Origin: Methanobrevibacter sp.
GTDB lineage: Archaea; Methanobacteriota; Methanobacteria; Methanobacteriales; Methanobacteriaceae
Direction: 5' to 3'
NCBI GenBank assembly: GCA_017434525.1
Contig: JAFRFD010000048.1
Coordinates: forward strand, 62,001 to 126,000
DNA length: 64,000 nucleotides
Shown: positions 34,265-46,400 of the stretch, piece by piece
How the letters are laid out: each line of letters starts with the position of its first letter
Numbering within the stretch: position 1 is the first letter of the stretch
Notes under the pieces: model-generated
Told to the model about the DNA's origin: nothing
Database searches by the model: none
What the model saw: the letters and a program-made list of their open reading frames with translations, nothing else
Translations under genes and position numbers: made by a program

Positions 34265-34927
34265 TGAAATTCCTTTGCTTTTCAGCAATTCTCTTGGATT
34301 GTCAACAATTGCCTTCATGGCTTCATCGTGGCTTAACCCTGCACCAAGTGCAATTTCATATGATTTTTCAAAAGTGATTATGTTGTCAGGTGAGTGGGTG
34401 TCTGTATCGACCAAAAGCTTGTTTCCGACTTCACGTGCAATTTTTGCAACATGGCCGTTTCCAAGGCAGTGTCCCTGACGTGCTGAAATTTCCAGATATA
34501 TGTCATTTTCTTTTGCAATTTCAGCTTCCTCTACTGTAATTAAGCCTGGATGGCCTAAGATATCAACATGTTCGGATTCAACTGCAGCCCTATTAGTTCC
34601 AGGAGTCACAGGTTCGTTCAATGTTTCACCGTGAACAACAACGATTTTTGCTCCCAAATCCTTGGCCCTTTCTGCAATGCCGTCAATTGACTCGCAAGGG
34701 GCATGGGTAACTTCAGCACCCAATATCACTGTAATGTCCCAGTTTGCATTGATGTCGTCAATCGCATCCTGGATTGCAGGAATTGTATCAACATTTGACC
34801 AGTCCACATGGTCTGTAATGGCTATTGCTTCATGATTTAATTTTAAAGCTCTTCTTGCAAGTTCGGAAGGCAATAATTCTCCGTCACTAAATAAACTGTG
34901 CATGTGTAAATCGATTCTTTTATTCAA
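34259..34927 (-). CDS. PHP-domain phosphoesterase (histidinol-phosphatase-like)
   Basis: A 222-residue PHP-domain protein. Metal ligands are visible in [53 protein letters not shown] and [12 protein letters not shown]. Members hydrolyse phosphoesters such as histidinol phosphate; the short form suggests this but does not prove it. The frame is open upstream to 34975, but the TTG chosen follows AAGAGGTAA at SD distance and gives [11 protein letters not shown], the natural family start. It is divergent from fprA. Confidence 0.88.
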   Translation of the reverse strand: MNKRIDLHMHSLFSDGELLPSELARRALKLNHEAIAITDHVDWSNVDTIPAIQDAIDDINANWDITVILGAEVTHAPCESIDGIAERAKDLGAKIVVVHGETLNEPVTPGTNRAAVESEHVDILGHPGLITVEEAEIAKENDIYLEISARQGHCLGNGHVAKIAREVGNKLLVDTDTHSPDNIITFEKSYEIALGAGLSHDEAMKAIVDNPRELLKSKGISL

Positions 34928-34981
34928 AATATTACCTCTTAATCTTAAATATAATATTTTATATAATACATTCAATATAAA

Positions 34982-34990
34982 TTTATATAA
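34982..34990 (+). promoter_or_regulatory. Probable TATA box for fprA
   Basis: TTTATATAA lies about 30 bases before the fprA ATG, with GAGGT as ribosome-binding site eight to twelve bases ahead of it. It is in the divergent spacer shared with the PHP gene. Confidence 0.5.
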
Positions 34991-35015
34991 CTTAAAAATT
35001 TTTGAGGTTAATAAA

Positions 35016-36239
35016 ATGAAAGCAAAAGCTGTAAAAATAACCGATGGTGTTTACTGGGTAGGTGTTATTCATTGGAATAGCAGAACCTTCCACGGATATG
35101 GAATTCCAGGTACCACATACAATGCGTATTTGGTATTTGGTGAAGAAAAGACTGTATTAATCGATAATGTTTACAGAGGATTATCTGATCAGTATTATGC
35201 AAGAATTGAAGATGCATTTGCTCAAGAGGGCAAAGACATCAAAATTGATGTATTTGTACAAAACCACTCTGAAATGGATCATTCAACTTACTTGAGAGAA
35301 ACTATCGATAAATTCAATCCTGATGCAGAAATTTACGCATCAGCAAACTGTATTAAATTCCTAGAAGGCCAATATCATAATTTCTCTGATTTGGAAATTA
35401 ATGCAGTAGCTACTGGCGATGAATTGGATATTGGTGGAAGAACCTTGAAATTCATTTCAGCACCGATGCTTCACTGGCCGGACAGCATGTTCACATTATT
35501 GGCAGAAGAAGGAATCCTATTTTCAAACGATGCATTCGGACAACATGTGGCTCACTCTAAAAGATTCGACAAAGATTATTCTTTGGATTACTTGCTTAGG
35601 GAAGCTCAAAAATACTATGCAAATCTAGTTACCTTAGGCTCTCCAATGCTTAGAATGAAATTGAATGAATTGACAGAAACCGGACTTATCAATGACATTA
35701 AAATGATTGCTCCATGTCACGGTCAAATATGGACAAACCCAGGCCCTATAGTGGAAAAGTACTCTGAATGGGGATCTGGTGTTTGCAAAGACAAAATCAC
35801 AGTTATTTATGATACTATGCATCATTCAACCGAAAAGCTCGCTTTCCAGATTGCTGAAGGAATCATGAGTGAAGGTGTGGAAGTAGCGATGTACTTTATG
35901 CAGGAAGACGGTCCGGATGATGTCATCACTGATATTTTGGACTCCAAAGCTATTGCGCTTGGTGCTCCTACAATGATGAACAAACCGTTCCCAAGAATAG
36001 GCAACATGATGTACTGGCTGGATTGTGTCAACTTCAAAGGAACAGGCAGTGAAAAGAATGCCTTGATATTCTCATCCAAAGGATGGGGTGGTGGAGCTAT
36101 TAAAAAACTCCAAGATGAACTGGAAACTGCCGGATTTACAGTAACAGATACTTTGGATGTTTTATTTGTACCTGATGAAGATGTTTTAGCTGAAGCATTT
36201 GAAAAAGGTGCAGAACTTGCTCGTTCCATTAAAGAATAA
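35016..36239 (+). CDS. fprA: F420H2 oxidase (FprA)
   Basis: A 407-residue A-type flavoprotein. The N-terminal metallo-beta-lactamase domain carries the di-iron ligands in [12 protein letters not shown] (His-x-Glu-x-Asp-His near residue 84), then [20 protein letters not shown] and APCHGQIW. The C-terminal flavodoxin domain begins around residue 250 ([16 protein letters not shown]) and has [11 protein letters not shown]. FprA reduces O2 to water with F420H2 and protects methanogens from oxygen. The frame is open farther upstream, but this ATG follows GAGGT and matches the family start. A hairpin overlapping its stop codon ends the gene. Confidence 0.95.
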   Translation: MKAKAVKITDGVYWVGVIHWNSRTFHGYGIPGTTYNAYLVFGEEKTVLIDNVYRGLSDQYYARIEDAFAQEGKDIKIDVFVQNHSEMDHSTYLRETIDKFNPDAEIYASANCIKFLEGQYHNFSDLEINAVATGDELDIGGRTLKFISAPMLHWPDSMFTLLAEEGILFSNDAFGQHVAHSKRFDKDYSLDYLLREAQKYYANLVTLGSPMLRMKLNELTETGLINDIKMIAPCHGQIWTNPGPIVEKYSEWGSGVCKDKITVIYDTMHHSTEKLAFQIAEGIMSEGVEVAMYFMQEDGPDDVITDILDSKAIALGAPTMMNKPFPRIGNMMYWLDCVNFKGTGSEKNALIFSSKGWGGGAIKKLQDELETAGFTVTDTLDVLFVPDEDVLAEAFEKGAELARSIKE

Positions 36240-36259
36240 TTTTCATTATTCTTTTATTT
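36232..36259 (+). terminator. Terminator overlapping fprA stop
   Basis: AAGAATAAT, loop TTTC, ATTATTCTT is a perfect 9-bp stem followed by TTATTTTTTTATTTT. The fprA TAA stop lies inside the first arm. Confidence 0.7.
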
Positions 36260-36334
36260 TTTTATTTTCATAATTGTTGCAATCAGCAACATTTAAATAA
36301 CATTGTTTTTTATACATAGTATAGAGGTTATGTC

Positions 36335-36841
36335 ATGTCTAGTATAGTAATTTATTTTTCAAGAAACGGTGAAAATTACTTTGGTGGCCAACTTAAAAAC
36401 ATTGAAAAAGGAAACACTGAAGTGATTGCAGAGTACATAAAAGATTTAACAGGTGCAGAATTGTTTAAAGTAGAACCTGCTTCTGCATATCCTGAAGATT
36501 ATGTGGAATGCATTGATGTTGCTAAAAAAGAACAGCAGAACGGCGCAAGGCCTGAATTAAAAGAAACATTGGATGACATTTCAGCATATGATACAATTTA
36601 TATAGGTTTTCCAAACTGGTGGGGAACTCTTCCAATGCCGATGTTTACTCAGCTAGAACAGCTTGATTTCACCGGCAAAGTTGTAAAACCATTTGTCACC
36701 CATGAAGGATCCGGTTTTGGTTCATCTCAAAGAGACTTGAAAAAGTTATGTGAGGGTGCTGAAATCAAGAAAGGCCTTTCAGTTCCGGGTGCAAATGTTT
36801 ATGATGCAAAAGATACAGTAAGTAATTGGATAGATGAATAA
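36335..36841 (+). CDS. Flavodoxin family protein
   Basis: A 168-residue single-domain flavodoxin. Marks are IVIYFSRNGENYFGG at the N-terminus for FMN phosphate binding, EVIAEYIKDLTGAELFKVEP, YDTIYIGFPNWWGTLPMP and FVTHEGSGFGSSQRDLKKL. This subgroup acts as an FMN-dependent electron carrier or quinone/flavin reductase. It sits right after fprA with its own promoter-like ATTTAAATAAC and a GAGGTTATG ribosome-binding region. A link to oxygen protection is plausible by location only. Confidence 0.9.
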   Translation: MSSIVIYFSRNGENYFGGQLKNIEKGNTEVIAEYIKDLTGAELFKVEPASAYPEDYVECIDVAKKEQQNGARPELKETLDDISAYDTIYIGFPNWWGTLPMPMFTQLEQLDFTGKVVKPFVTHEGSGFGSSQRDLKKLCEGAEIKKGLSVPGANVYDAKDTVSNWIDE

Positions 36842-37556
36842 TTTCTATCATTATTACTTTTTTTTATTTAATCTTTAATATTTTTGTAAATTTTTTGTTC
36901 AATAATTTTGTTTAAAATTGATTATTTTTCAAGATAATTTTAATTACGTCCTATTTTTATTTGAATAATTATAGTAAATTTATTAAAATTCTATTTTATA
37001 TTTCTATTTTATATTTGATAGGTTGTATTTTTATAAAGACATATAAATTGATGATAATTTTATATTTTTTTTAATAAATATTGATTAATTTTATAAAATG
37101 TTTATTTTTTTTGGCATGATATAATTGGAAATTTATAGTAACATTTATATTACTTTAATATTAATATACCTATTACGGAATATGAATTCATGTTAAATGG
37201 GCAATATTCCTGAGAATTTAAATAATATAATATTATGTTTATTGAGTTAAAACAAATCTTATATTAAAATACAAATCAGATTTCTGTTAAATACAATTTT
37301 AACTGGTATGATTGGTATTTTTTGGTCTAGTGTTATAACTAACGAGTATACTTGATTGACTAGGATATGTGATGAGTTTAAATAGGAATATAACTTAGCT
37401 TAATTAGATATACTTTGTTGTTAAAAGCATTTTGATGATTAGGTTATATTATTTATATAGGTTTCAATTTAACTGAAATAAATTTTAGTTTATATTATTA
37501 AATGGAAAGATGATTTAGTTTATGTATTGGATTTGTTTCTCGATTTGAGGGAAATA
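36842..37556. other. Long AT-rich noncoding region before the first adhesin gene
   Basis: About 715 bases with no gene on either strand. It is very AT-rich with many stops. A 13-base unit TCTATTTTATATT is repeated exactly in tandem (36990-37002 and 37003-37015). ATTATT near the flavodoxin stop may be a weak terminator. Several TATA-like runs occur near 37140-37170 and 37440-37500. No RNA fold stood out. A long leader or a regulatory region for the surface protein is possible. Confidence 0.5.
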
Positions 37557-40286
37557 ATGAAAAGTAAACTGAAGATTTTATTGGTCTTTGTTGTACTAAT
37601 ATGGTCTATTGGGATGGTTTCAGCTGCTGAAAGTGTTTCAACAGACGCAGATGTAAATAATGGAAATGAATATTTAGCTAATCAAGTAACTGATGTTGAC
37701 ATAGTAAGTGAAGGCGGCAGTCCTGGCACTTTCACTGAATTAAATAAGGAACTTTTGAATAAAACAACTGTAACTTTAACTAAAGATTACGCCTATCAAA
37801 GTGGTGACAGTAACTTTAAAACTGGTATTCCGATTAACGATATAATCATTAACGGAAATGGCCATACAATTGATGGGAGTAATTTGGCAAGAATATTTTC
37901 CCAATCTAGTGGATCTGTAACATTAAACAACGTGAAATTAATAAATGGATATGCATCTGGCAAAACTAACGGTGGAGCATATCTTTTAAGTGAAGGTAAC
38001 CTAACAGTTAACAATTGTCAATTTGAAAATAATTATGCTGGACGACATGGAGGAGCTATAGGAATATCATCTATCGAGAGTGAAGATTTCCTAAAGATTT
38101 ATGACTCCACATTCAAAAACAATTCGGCACAATTCAATGGTGGAGCAGTATATAGTTATTATTTAGAAGTGGACAATTCTTATTTCGAGCTAAATAAGAT
38201 TTTGACAAGATCTTCTACAGAATATACTACAATTGGACAGAAAGGTCTAGGTGGAGCAATCTGTTCGGTTGATTCCAAAATCAAAAATTCATTATTTAAA
38301 AACAATAGAGTTTTAAATAGTGGTTATTGGCAGATTGAAGAGGGTGGTGGAGCAATAACATCACTCAAGACATTAACTGTTGAAAATTCAAATTTCACAG
38401 AAAATACAGCCCTTAAAGGTGGAGCAATATTCGGAATTGCGGCGTATGACAGTTATTTAAATTCAAAAAATTATGTTAACATAACAAATTCAAACTTCTA
38501 TGATAATGTTGCACAGAGTGGAGGAGCGGTTTGTTCAAACTTCAATATGACAGTTGACAATTCAGTATTTGACCATAACACTGCTACCGGATACGGTGGT
38601 GGAGCGATTAATACTGGATTTAAAAGTAATGACAATAACTTTACAAACTCAAACTTCACAAATAACGTAGCATACAATTATGGGGGAGCTATATCTTCAA
38701 GTCACTCACATGTTGAAAAATGTCTCTTTGACAATAACACAGCAAATCATGGAGGAGCAATCTTCTCATTAAGCTTTGCTATTGCTGATTCAACATTTAA
38801 GGACAATGTGGGAACATTAGGAAACGAGACTATTGTTGTTGTGGATAATCTAACAAAAGACAGTAAAACAAAAATTTCAGATGATGAAATTAGTTTGTTT
38901 AATCAGCACAAGATCCAAGACTATTCAAAAGATGTATTGAATGGTGCTCCTGCAAATGTTAAATATATTCCAACAGGAACCTTTGCAGGCTATGAGGTAT
39001 TTTGTATTGAACAGCATTTGTTCTATCCAGATAACACAGAGGGGGTAATGGTTAAGGATTTGACCTATATATCAAATTCAGTTAATAAGGACATAGTAGG
39101 GGAATATGTAAGGATATTATTTGCATTAAGGGATTTATATCCTTTAAAATATAAAGACTATTCTTTAGGTGAAATTCAGAACCTAGTTTGGCTTTTCACA
39201 GATGGAAATTATAAAAATTCCCGTGATCAGCTTATCCGTGATGTTCTAGCGGAATATGCAAATCCTACTATTGAATTTACTAATACAACATTCATGTTGA
39301 AAGGTAATAATGATACCTTAAGAGAATATGATATGCAAATCTTTTTGACTCCGACTGATAGGCAAAACATGGTTTTGTTTAAAAGCCAGCCTTTTGTTCC
39401 AAACTTTAACGAAACAGTTAAAAAAGACACATTAAATGAAACAGTTCTCGTTGGAGAAGATGTAGAATTTAAGATTACTGTTACTAACAATGGCAATATG
39501 CCTTTGGATGAAGTATTTATTAGTGATTTAGATTACAGCAAAGGTTTGTCATTCAAATCATGGAAACCTGTTGTTGGTGATTGGATATTCAAGGGTAACG
39601 GAAAATGGGTGTTAAATTATACATTAGTGCCTGAAGAAAGTGCAAGCATTATTGTTAAATTTGCAACTTCTGCTCTAGGTACTTTAACAAACAACGTTAC
39701 ATCAGGATATAAGAATATCACATTGTCAAATTCAACTAATAAGACAAAAACATTAGCTTATCCAAAATTAAGTGTACAAAAATTAACTAATAATGAAACT
39801 GTACATCCTGGAGACGAAGTCAGTTTTGACATTGTCGTTAGAAATGTTGGGGAATATGACTGTACAGGAGTATATATTGTCGATAACCAATACAGTGAAG
39901 GTTTAGTATACGACTATTATGTTGATCCTACTGATTCCTGGATTTACCGGGGAGATAACAGATGGGATTACAATAAAGTTTTAAAAGCAGGCGAAGAATC
40001 AATTATTACTTTATTCTTCTTTGTAAAATCTAATAAAGTTGGACTATTATTCAATACTGTATTCGTAGGCAATAATATGACAAATGAAACTGAATACAGT
40101 ACTAATCATACCAATGTGACAAAAAATAACGATACATTTGATGATAATGAAACAAATAAAACTAATAAAACTGTTCAAAAACATCACAAATCAAGAATTG
40201 ACAAGAATGCTACAGGAAATCCATTGTATGCATTAACATTGGTACTAGCAACTTTAGGAGTTATCACTTCTAAACGTAGGAAATAA
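37557..40286 (+). CDS. Adhesin-like surface protein with predicted Cys-Gln thioester domain
   Basis: A 909-residue exported protein. Signal peptide is MKSKLKILLVFVVLIWSIGM ending at VSA. Residues about 60-440 form right-handed beta-helix repeats with recurrent GGAI and NNxA patterns (GGAIFGIAA, HGGAIFSL). A following domain has VFCIEQHLFYPD with Cys483 and EIQNLVWLFTDGN with Gln541; this Cys/Gln pair is the signature of thioester (TED/TQXA) adhesin domains that bond covalently to target amines. Two DUF11 repeats follow (starts near 620 and 737). The end is a Lys/Asn/Thr-rich stalk and a membrane anchor NPLYALTLVLATLGVI followed by TSKRRK. The ATG follows GAGGGA; earlier in-frame codons are not preferred. 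Confidence 0.88.
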   Translation: MKSKLKILLVFVVLIWSIGMVSAAESVSTDADVNNGNEYLANQVTDVDIVSEGGSPGTFTELNKELLNKTTVTLTKDYAYQSGDSNFKTGIPINDIIINGNGHTIDGSNLARIFSQSSGSVTLNNVKLINGYASGKTNGGAYLLSEGNLTVNNCQFENNYAGRHGGAIGISSIESEDFLKIYDSTFKNNSAQFNGGAVYSYYLEVDNSYFELNKILTRSSTEYTTIGQKGLGGAICSVDSKIKNSLFKNNRVLNSGYWQIEEGGGAITSLKTLTVENSNFTENTALKGGAIFGIAAYDSYLNSKNYVNITNSNFYDNVAQSGGAVCSNFNMTVDNSVFDHNTATGYGGGAINTGFKSNDNNFTNSNFTNNVAYNYGGAISSSHSHVEKCLFDNNTANHGGAIFSLSFAIADSTFKDNVGTLGNETIVVVDNLTKDSKTKISDDEISLFNQHKIQDYSKDVLNGAPANVKYIPTGTFAGYEVFCIEQHLFYPDNTEGVMVKDLTYISNSVNKDIVGEYVRILFALRDLYPLKYKDYSLGEIQNLVWLFTDGNYKNSRDQLIRDVLAEYANPTIEFTNTTFMLKGNNDTLREYDMQIFLTPTDRQNMVLFKSQPFVPNFNETVKKDTLNETVLVGEDVEFKITVTNNGNMPLDEVFISDLDYSKGLSFKSWKPVVGDWIFKGNGKWVLNYTLVPEESASIIVKFATSALGTLTNNVTSGYKNITLSNSTNKTKTLAYPKLSVQKLTNNETVHPGDEVSFDIVVRNVGEYDCTGVYIVDNQYSEGLVYDYYVDPTDSWIYRGDNRWDYNKVLKAGEESIITLFFFVKSNKVGLLFNTVFVGNNMTNETEYSTNHTNVTKNNDTFDDNETNKTNKTVQKHHKSRIDKNATGNPLYALTLVLATLGVITSKRRK

Positions 40287-40292
40287 TTTATG

Positions 40293-40331
40293 ATGTTATG
40301 TTTATCATAACATTTTTTCTTTTTTTTTAAA
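40293..40331 (+). terminator. Hairpin plus T-tract after the first adhesin gene
   Basis: ATGTTATG, loop TTTAT, CATAACAT make a perfect 8-bp stem followed by TTTTTCTTTTTTTTT. It is one of the clearest terminators in the window. Confidence 0.8.
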
Positions 40332-40435
40332 AAAATTCATTTTTAATACAATTTTTCCATAGATATAAATAATAGCTTTTATAAACATATAAGTAATATA
40401 AACGACATTTTTGTATTAAATAGGAGGAAATTGTT

Positions 40436-43400
40436 TTGAGATTAAAAAATGAGTTGATTGTAATTTGCTTAATATTATTCATACTCATTAGCATATCTGC
40501 TGTTTCGGCAGAAAACACTAATTCAAACTTAATATCAATTAACAACAATGATAATGATAATGTTTTAGATATCAACAATTTAAATAATAATGAAATTTTA
40601 ACGAATGAAAATGATGGAAGCTTTGCCGATTTGGATGCCAAAATAAATGGCAATTCTTCAACAAATATTGTTCTTGATAAGAATTACACTTACTCCAGCA
40701 CTGATACAATCAAAACTGGAATCTTAATATCAAAGAATAATACTGTAATTGATGGTCAGGGCCATACCATTGATGCTAAAGGCAACTCTAGAATGTTTAA
40801 TGTAACCGCCACTACTGTTACTTTGAAAAATATTAATTTTATCAACGGTAACAGTGTCAAATCTGGAGGTGCAATTTATGGTTATGGTGAAAATTTAAGA
40901 GTGATAAATTGTACTTTTACAGACAATAATGCGGCATCCTGGGGAGGTGCAATATTTTCATATCCTGACAGTTATGCAATTTATGTTAACTCCACATTCA
41001 TCAACAATAAAGCTAAATATGGAGGGGCTATTGCTGCTTACTATGGATTTAGGCATAATATTATAAATTGTACTTTCGATTCCAATTATGCGAGTGAAGA
41101 AGGTGGTGCAATAGGCATTTATGGACAATTGGCAACTACTGAACGCCCATATGATGATACTGTAAATATTAGAGGTTGTTTATTTACTAACAATGATGCT
41201 TCTAACGGATCTGCCATAGCCAATATATTGTCAGCTTACATTAACATGACTGATTCTGTAATTTTGGGCAGTAGTGAGAATCTTATTTATTCCTGGGGGG
41301 CAATGTTTTTTGCAGAAAATAACTGGTGGGGGAACACTGTAGAAAATAAATCAGTAAAACCAGATATTGCAAAAGGAGTAACATTCTCAAAATGGCTATA
41401 CTTTGATTTTGTACCACACATCGAAACTTCCACTGCAACAGTATCCATAAATAATTTATATGATGGTGAAACCGGTCAGACTAGCATCTATTCAACTTCA
41501 AGATTGCCTTCAGTAAATGTAGAGTTCAGTGGAATCAACACTACATTTGCAGAGAATAATGTGTACTTAGACCATTCAGGCAAATACGAAATAGGTTTTG
41601 CTTTACAAGGCAATGCAGTTTTAACAGCTAATTCTAGCAATGCAGTTATTTCTAAAAAGATGAAAGTTGGTGGATTAAAAGAGTTGGAACTTTTAATCGC
41701 AAATGCTGATGATGGCTCTCTAATTAAACTTGATAAGGATTATGTTTATACTGAAGGCATAGACAATAAGATTGGAGTTGCAATTTCCGGAAAACATGAT
41801 TTGGTAATAGATGGTAATGGTCATTCCATCAACGGTATGGGAAAATCCAGAGTATTTCTGGTATATGGTGATTCTTCCGACATCACTTTTAAAAACATGA
41901 ACATTGTTGGTGGTTATACGGATGATGGTGCAGATGGTGCTGGAGCATATCTAGAAGCAAGGAATGTTGATTTTATCAATTGTACCTTTTTGAATAACAT
42001 TGCTAACGGTTATGGTAGTGGTGCCGCTTTACATGTTAACGGAAAAAACGCTAAAGTAATTGATTGTAGTTTCATAAATAACTCACACTTATATTCTTCT
42101 GGTGGAGCTATATCTTGGGCAAATGGAGAAGCATACATAATCAATTCCTTATTTGAAAATAATACTGCTCTCTTCACTCAGGGTGGAGCATTAATGATGC
42201 ATTCTAATGGTAATATAGTAAATTGTACTTTCATACGTAATAGTGCGGGGCATGCTGGTGCTATATTTAGTTACAATTCACTAAATATATCAGACTGTAC
42301 CTTCACTTCCAATATTGCTTTAACTGAAGATAGCTCTGTAGGTGCTGGCGGTGCAGTATATGTTAATACCGATGCTTATGTTAACATTACTAATTCCATA
42401 TTTAATAATAACAGTGCTACTACTGGAGCATCAATTTATGCTTATTATGCTATGATTGATAAATGTATATTTATTAATAATACTGCTTCCAATGGTATTG
42501 TGGTTAGCAGGCAAAAAGACAGTATTGTTATTAATTCCATATTTTTAAATAATCATATTGTTGACACAGACACTACCTTTGGTACATATATTGCAGGTTA
42601 CATCTATGCTGATTATAACTGGTTTGGGCATGTTTCTGATAATTATACTAAAACTCCAGTTATGCGTATCTCAAATGGTTATGGGGTCACCAAATGGTTG
42701 TTCCTAAATGCCACCTCCCCTATTAAAACTGGAAATAATTTACAAACCAGATTCACTTTCTTGGTCTATGATACAAATACAAAAATGGTCGCTCAATATG
42801 ATATGGATGATATGCCATCTGTTGACTTAAAGTTATCCGGACAAAACATAACACTTAAACAGGAAAATGCATTCGTTGGAGAAGACGTTAATGGTATTAC
42901 TACATATTATAAGGGCAATTTGATTGCAGAGTATGAAACAGTAAAATATGTGGTGCCTTTCGTATTTAGGGAAGAAAGCTATTTTATTGTAAATTCCACA
43001 TTTAATATAATTAAAGACCAATCAAAATATTTGGGTGCTGTTGTTTACCCATTCAATGAAGATAGCATGTACTTCTTGTACAATGCTGGTAGAATAACCT
43101 TCACAATTAATGATACCAGCATCTTTACTTTTGATAAGGCTACAGATAAAATCAAAGGTCTTAAGGTAGGTCTTGCAACAATCACTTTCAAATTTGACGG
43201 CAAAAATGTTATCGGTGAGGATAAATACACTCCGTCTAATGTTACAGTATTGGTTAATGTATCAAAAGCCGAAACAAGAATTATCAACAGTACATCAGCC
43301 CCATCCGACACTTTTGTTGGTGATAACTCAAATTTCATTGTTAGTGTAGTGGACGGTAAAAACAAAAGCATTAGGGGAGCCACATTAGAAGTCATTAACA

Positions 43401-46400
43401 ATAATCCTGATGTTATAAACTTGTATGTCTCTGGAAGCAATCTTCAATATAAGACCTTGACTGAAGGGTTGGCAAACATCACAGTAAAATTTGCCGGAAA
43501 TGATAATTATCTTCCTTCAAGCAGGGATTTCACATTCCAAGTCGGAAGAAAAGATCCTAATATAAGGCTTAGTGATGAAAACATTTCAATTTTAGTTTCC
43601 CATGATTATCTGATTGGTATATTCACATCCGCTTCACACAATTTCACATACATCAGTAATGACACCAATGTAGCAGTTATGGATGAAAATGGAGTTCATG
43701 GAATTGGTGACGGTGTGGCCAATATAACCATTAGATTTGGAGGGGATGCCAAATATTATCCTGTTGACGTGTATTTGATTGTTAATGTAAAGGGGGTTAA
43801 AACATACATTGATGTCAATCAGACAAAACTAATGTATTTGACTGATGTTGAGTATATAAACGCTGTTGTAAGGGATGAAAATGGAAAATTCATTGGTTAT
43901 GCTACAGAATTTACATCCAATGACACCAGTGTTGTCAGTGTTAATGAAACCAGACTCGATGCAGTTGGTGTGGGTAAGGCATTGGTCAGCATTAAATACA
44001 ATGGACGTTATGAATATTCTCCTTCAACCGTTGATGTGATTGTAACAGTAGAAACAGCTACCAACAATATTAATGTTGTTTCTGATGTTGAAATCCAAAT
44101 AGATCAAAGAATTAATCTAAATGCAACTTTGGATTATGGCAGGGGACTGTTATATGAAAGTTCCAACTCATCCGTAGTCACCGTAGATTCAAGAGGTTAC
44201 ATTAAAGGTATTAAGACTGGTGAAGCCAACATTACAATCACTTATGAAGGTAGCGAAAAATACGACCCCTCTTCTAAAAATGTAACTGTTAGAGTGGTTA
44301 AGGTTCCAACTTCAATTGATGTTGCAAGTTCACTTGCATGGATTATTGGCGAAAACGACACTGTAAATGCAGCCTTAAATCCTCAAAACGCAGGAACCTT
44401 GACTTTCACAAGCAACAACGAGAGTGTTGTAACAATCAATCAAACAACCGGTAAAATCGCTGCTGTTGGCGTTGGAAAGACCGCTATTGAAATAAGTTAT
44501 GCTGGCACTGAGAAATATGCAGCTGTTAATAGGACAGTAGAAGTAAATGTTTATAAATCATATATTCCTACTTCTATTGTGGTAAACGAATCATTTGAAT
44601 TGTTTGTGGATGATGCAATTGACATCGGCGCTATCCTTAATCCGGCTAATGCTGGTAAATTGGATTATGTAAGTAGTGATGAAAGTGTCGTATCTGTTAA
44701 TCAGACAACAGGTAAAATCACTGCTGTCGGCGTAGGTAAAGCAAATGTCACTGTTAGCTTTTCCGGAAATAATGCTTACTTGCCTAACAGCACAACTGTG
44801 CTTGTTACCGTTTCATTGATTCCAACAAGCATTGAAGCTAATAAAACAATAACCCTCAATAAAACTGAAGATGCAGCATTTGAGTATGTGTTCTCACACC
44901 CTGAAGCAGGTTCTGTCAAAACCTCTTTTACCAATCCAAGTATAGCACATATTGAAAATGGCAGAATCATTGCGGATAAGGTGGGTAAAACTGTTCTAAC
45001 TCTAAAATTCAATGGAAATGAGAAATACACAGCTTCAAATGCAACAATTGAAATTATTGTTGTTGATGTTGAAACAAGCATTGACGTTGCAGACACACTT
45101 GAGGTAAATCTCACAGAAACAGAATCTATTGTTGCTAGGTTAAATCCTCAGGAAGTAGGTAAATTAAGATTCGGTAATTATGACAATACAATTATTTCAA
45201 TTGATACAAACGGAAAAGTCACTGGACTCAAATTAGGAAGTACTAATGTTACTGTTAGCTTTAAAGGCGAAGGTAAATATCGCGCTTCCAATAGAACCAT
45301 TACAGTCATAGTTAAAGATGTTGAAACCAATATAGATGTCAACGATTCAATTGGTCTAAACCTTAGTGAAACAGGATCCATTGTTGCTAGGTTAAATCCT
45401 CAACAAGCCGGCAAATTGCAATTCAACACAAACGATAATGAGATTATTTCTTTAGATGAAAAAGGAAATATCAAAGGTCTTAAAGTTGGTACTGCTAGTG
45501 TATTGATTACATTCAATGCAAACGGCAAATACCGTGCATCAAATAAAACTGTAACTGTAACTGTATCAGATGTTGTAACAGAGATTAATGTGGACAACAC
45601 TAATGTCGAATTGATATACGGCGATGAAACAAATCTCAATGCCACTCTTTCTCCTATCGAAGCAGGCAAATTGGCATATTCAACTAGTGATTCTAGTGTA
45701 GTTACTGTTGATGAAAATGGAAATATCAAAGCTATCAAGCCAGGTATGGCCATTATTACAATAAGTTATGACGGTAAAGCTAAATACAGGTCTTCAAATA
45801 AAACTGTTGCTGTAAACGTTTCACGTGCTCCTAGTTCAATCATAATTAATGATACTTTGGAGTTGCAGGTTGGTGTGGCTCAAACCATAAAACCATATAC
45901 TGACCCATCAAATATTAAATTGAATTATGCTACAAACGATAGTGAAACCATTAGTATTGATGAAAACGGATTCGTTCAGGCTTTAAGGCATGGTAGTGCG
46001 ATAATTACAATCAATTTCACTGGAAATGAATATTATCTTCCTTCAAATGCAACTGTTAAAGTTAACATCAAATCCATGATTACTGAAATACGCGTTAACA
46101 ATACAGTAACCATAGGTTATGGTGAGAGCAGGTCTCTTGGAGCAATAATATTTATTCCTGTTGCAAATTATCCTCTTGATGGAAAACTAAAATATATAAG
46201 CAGCAATCCTAATATTGTCAGCGTTGATGAAAATGTCGGATTGATTACTGCAAATAACATTGGTAAAGCCAATATTACTGTTATTTATGAAGGCAGTTCA
46301 ATATTTGCTCCTTCAAATGCCACTGTCAATGTTGAAGTTTTAACAAGAACAACCAATGTCAAAATTGATGAACCTTCAGTCAGTTTGTATGTGGACGATA

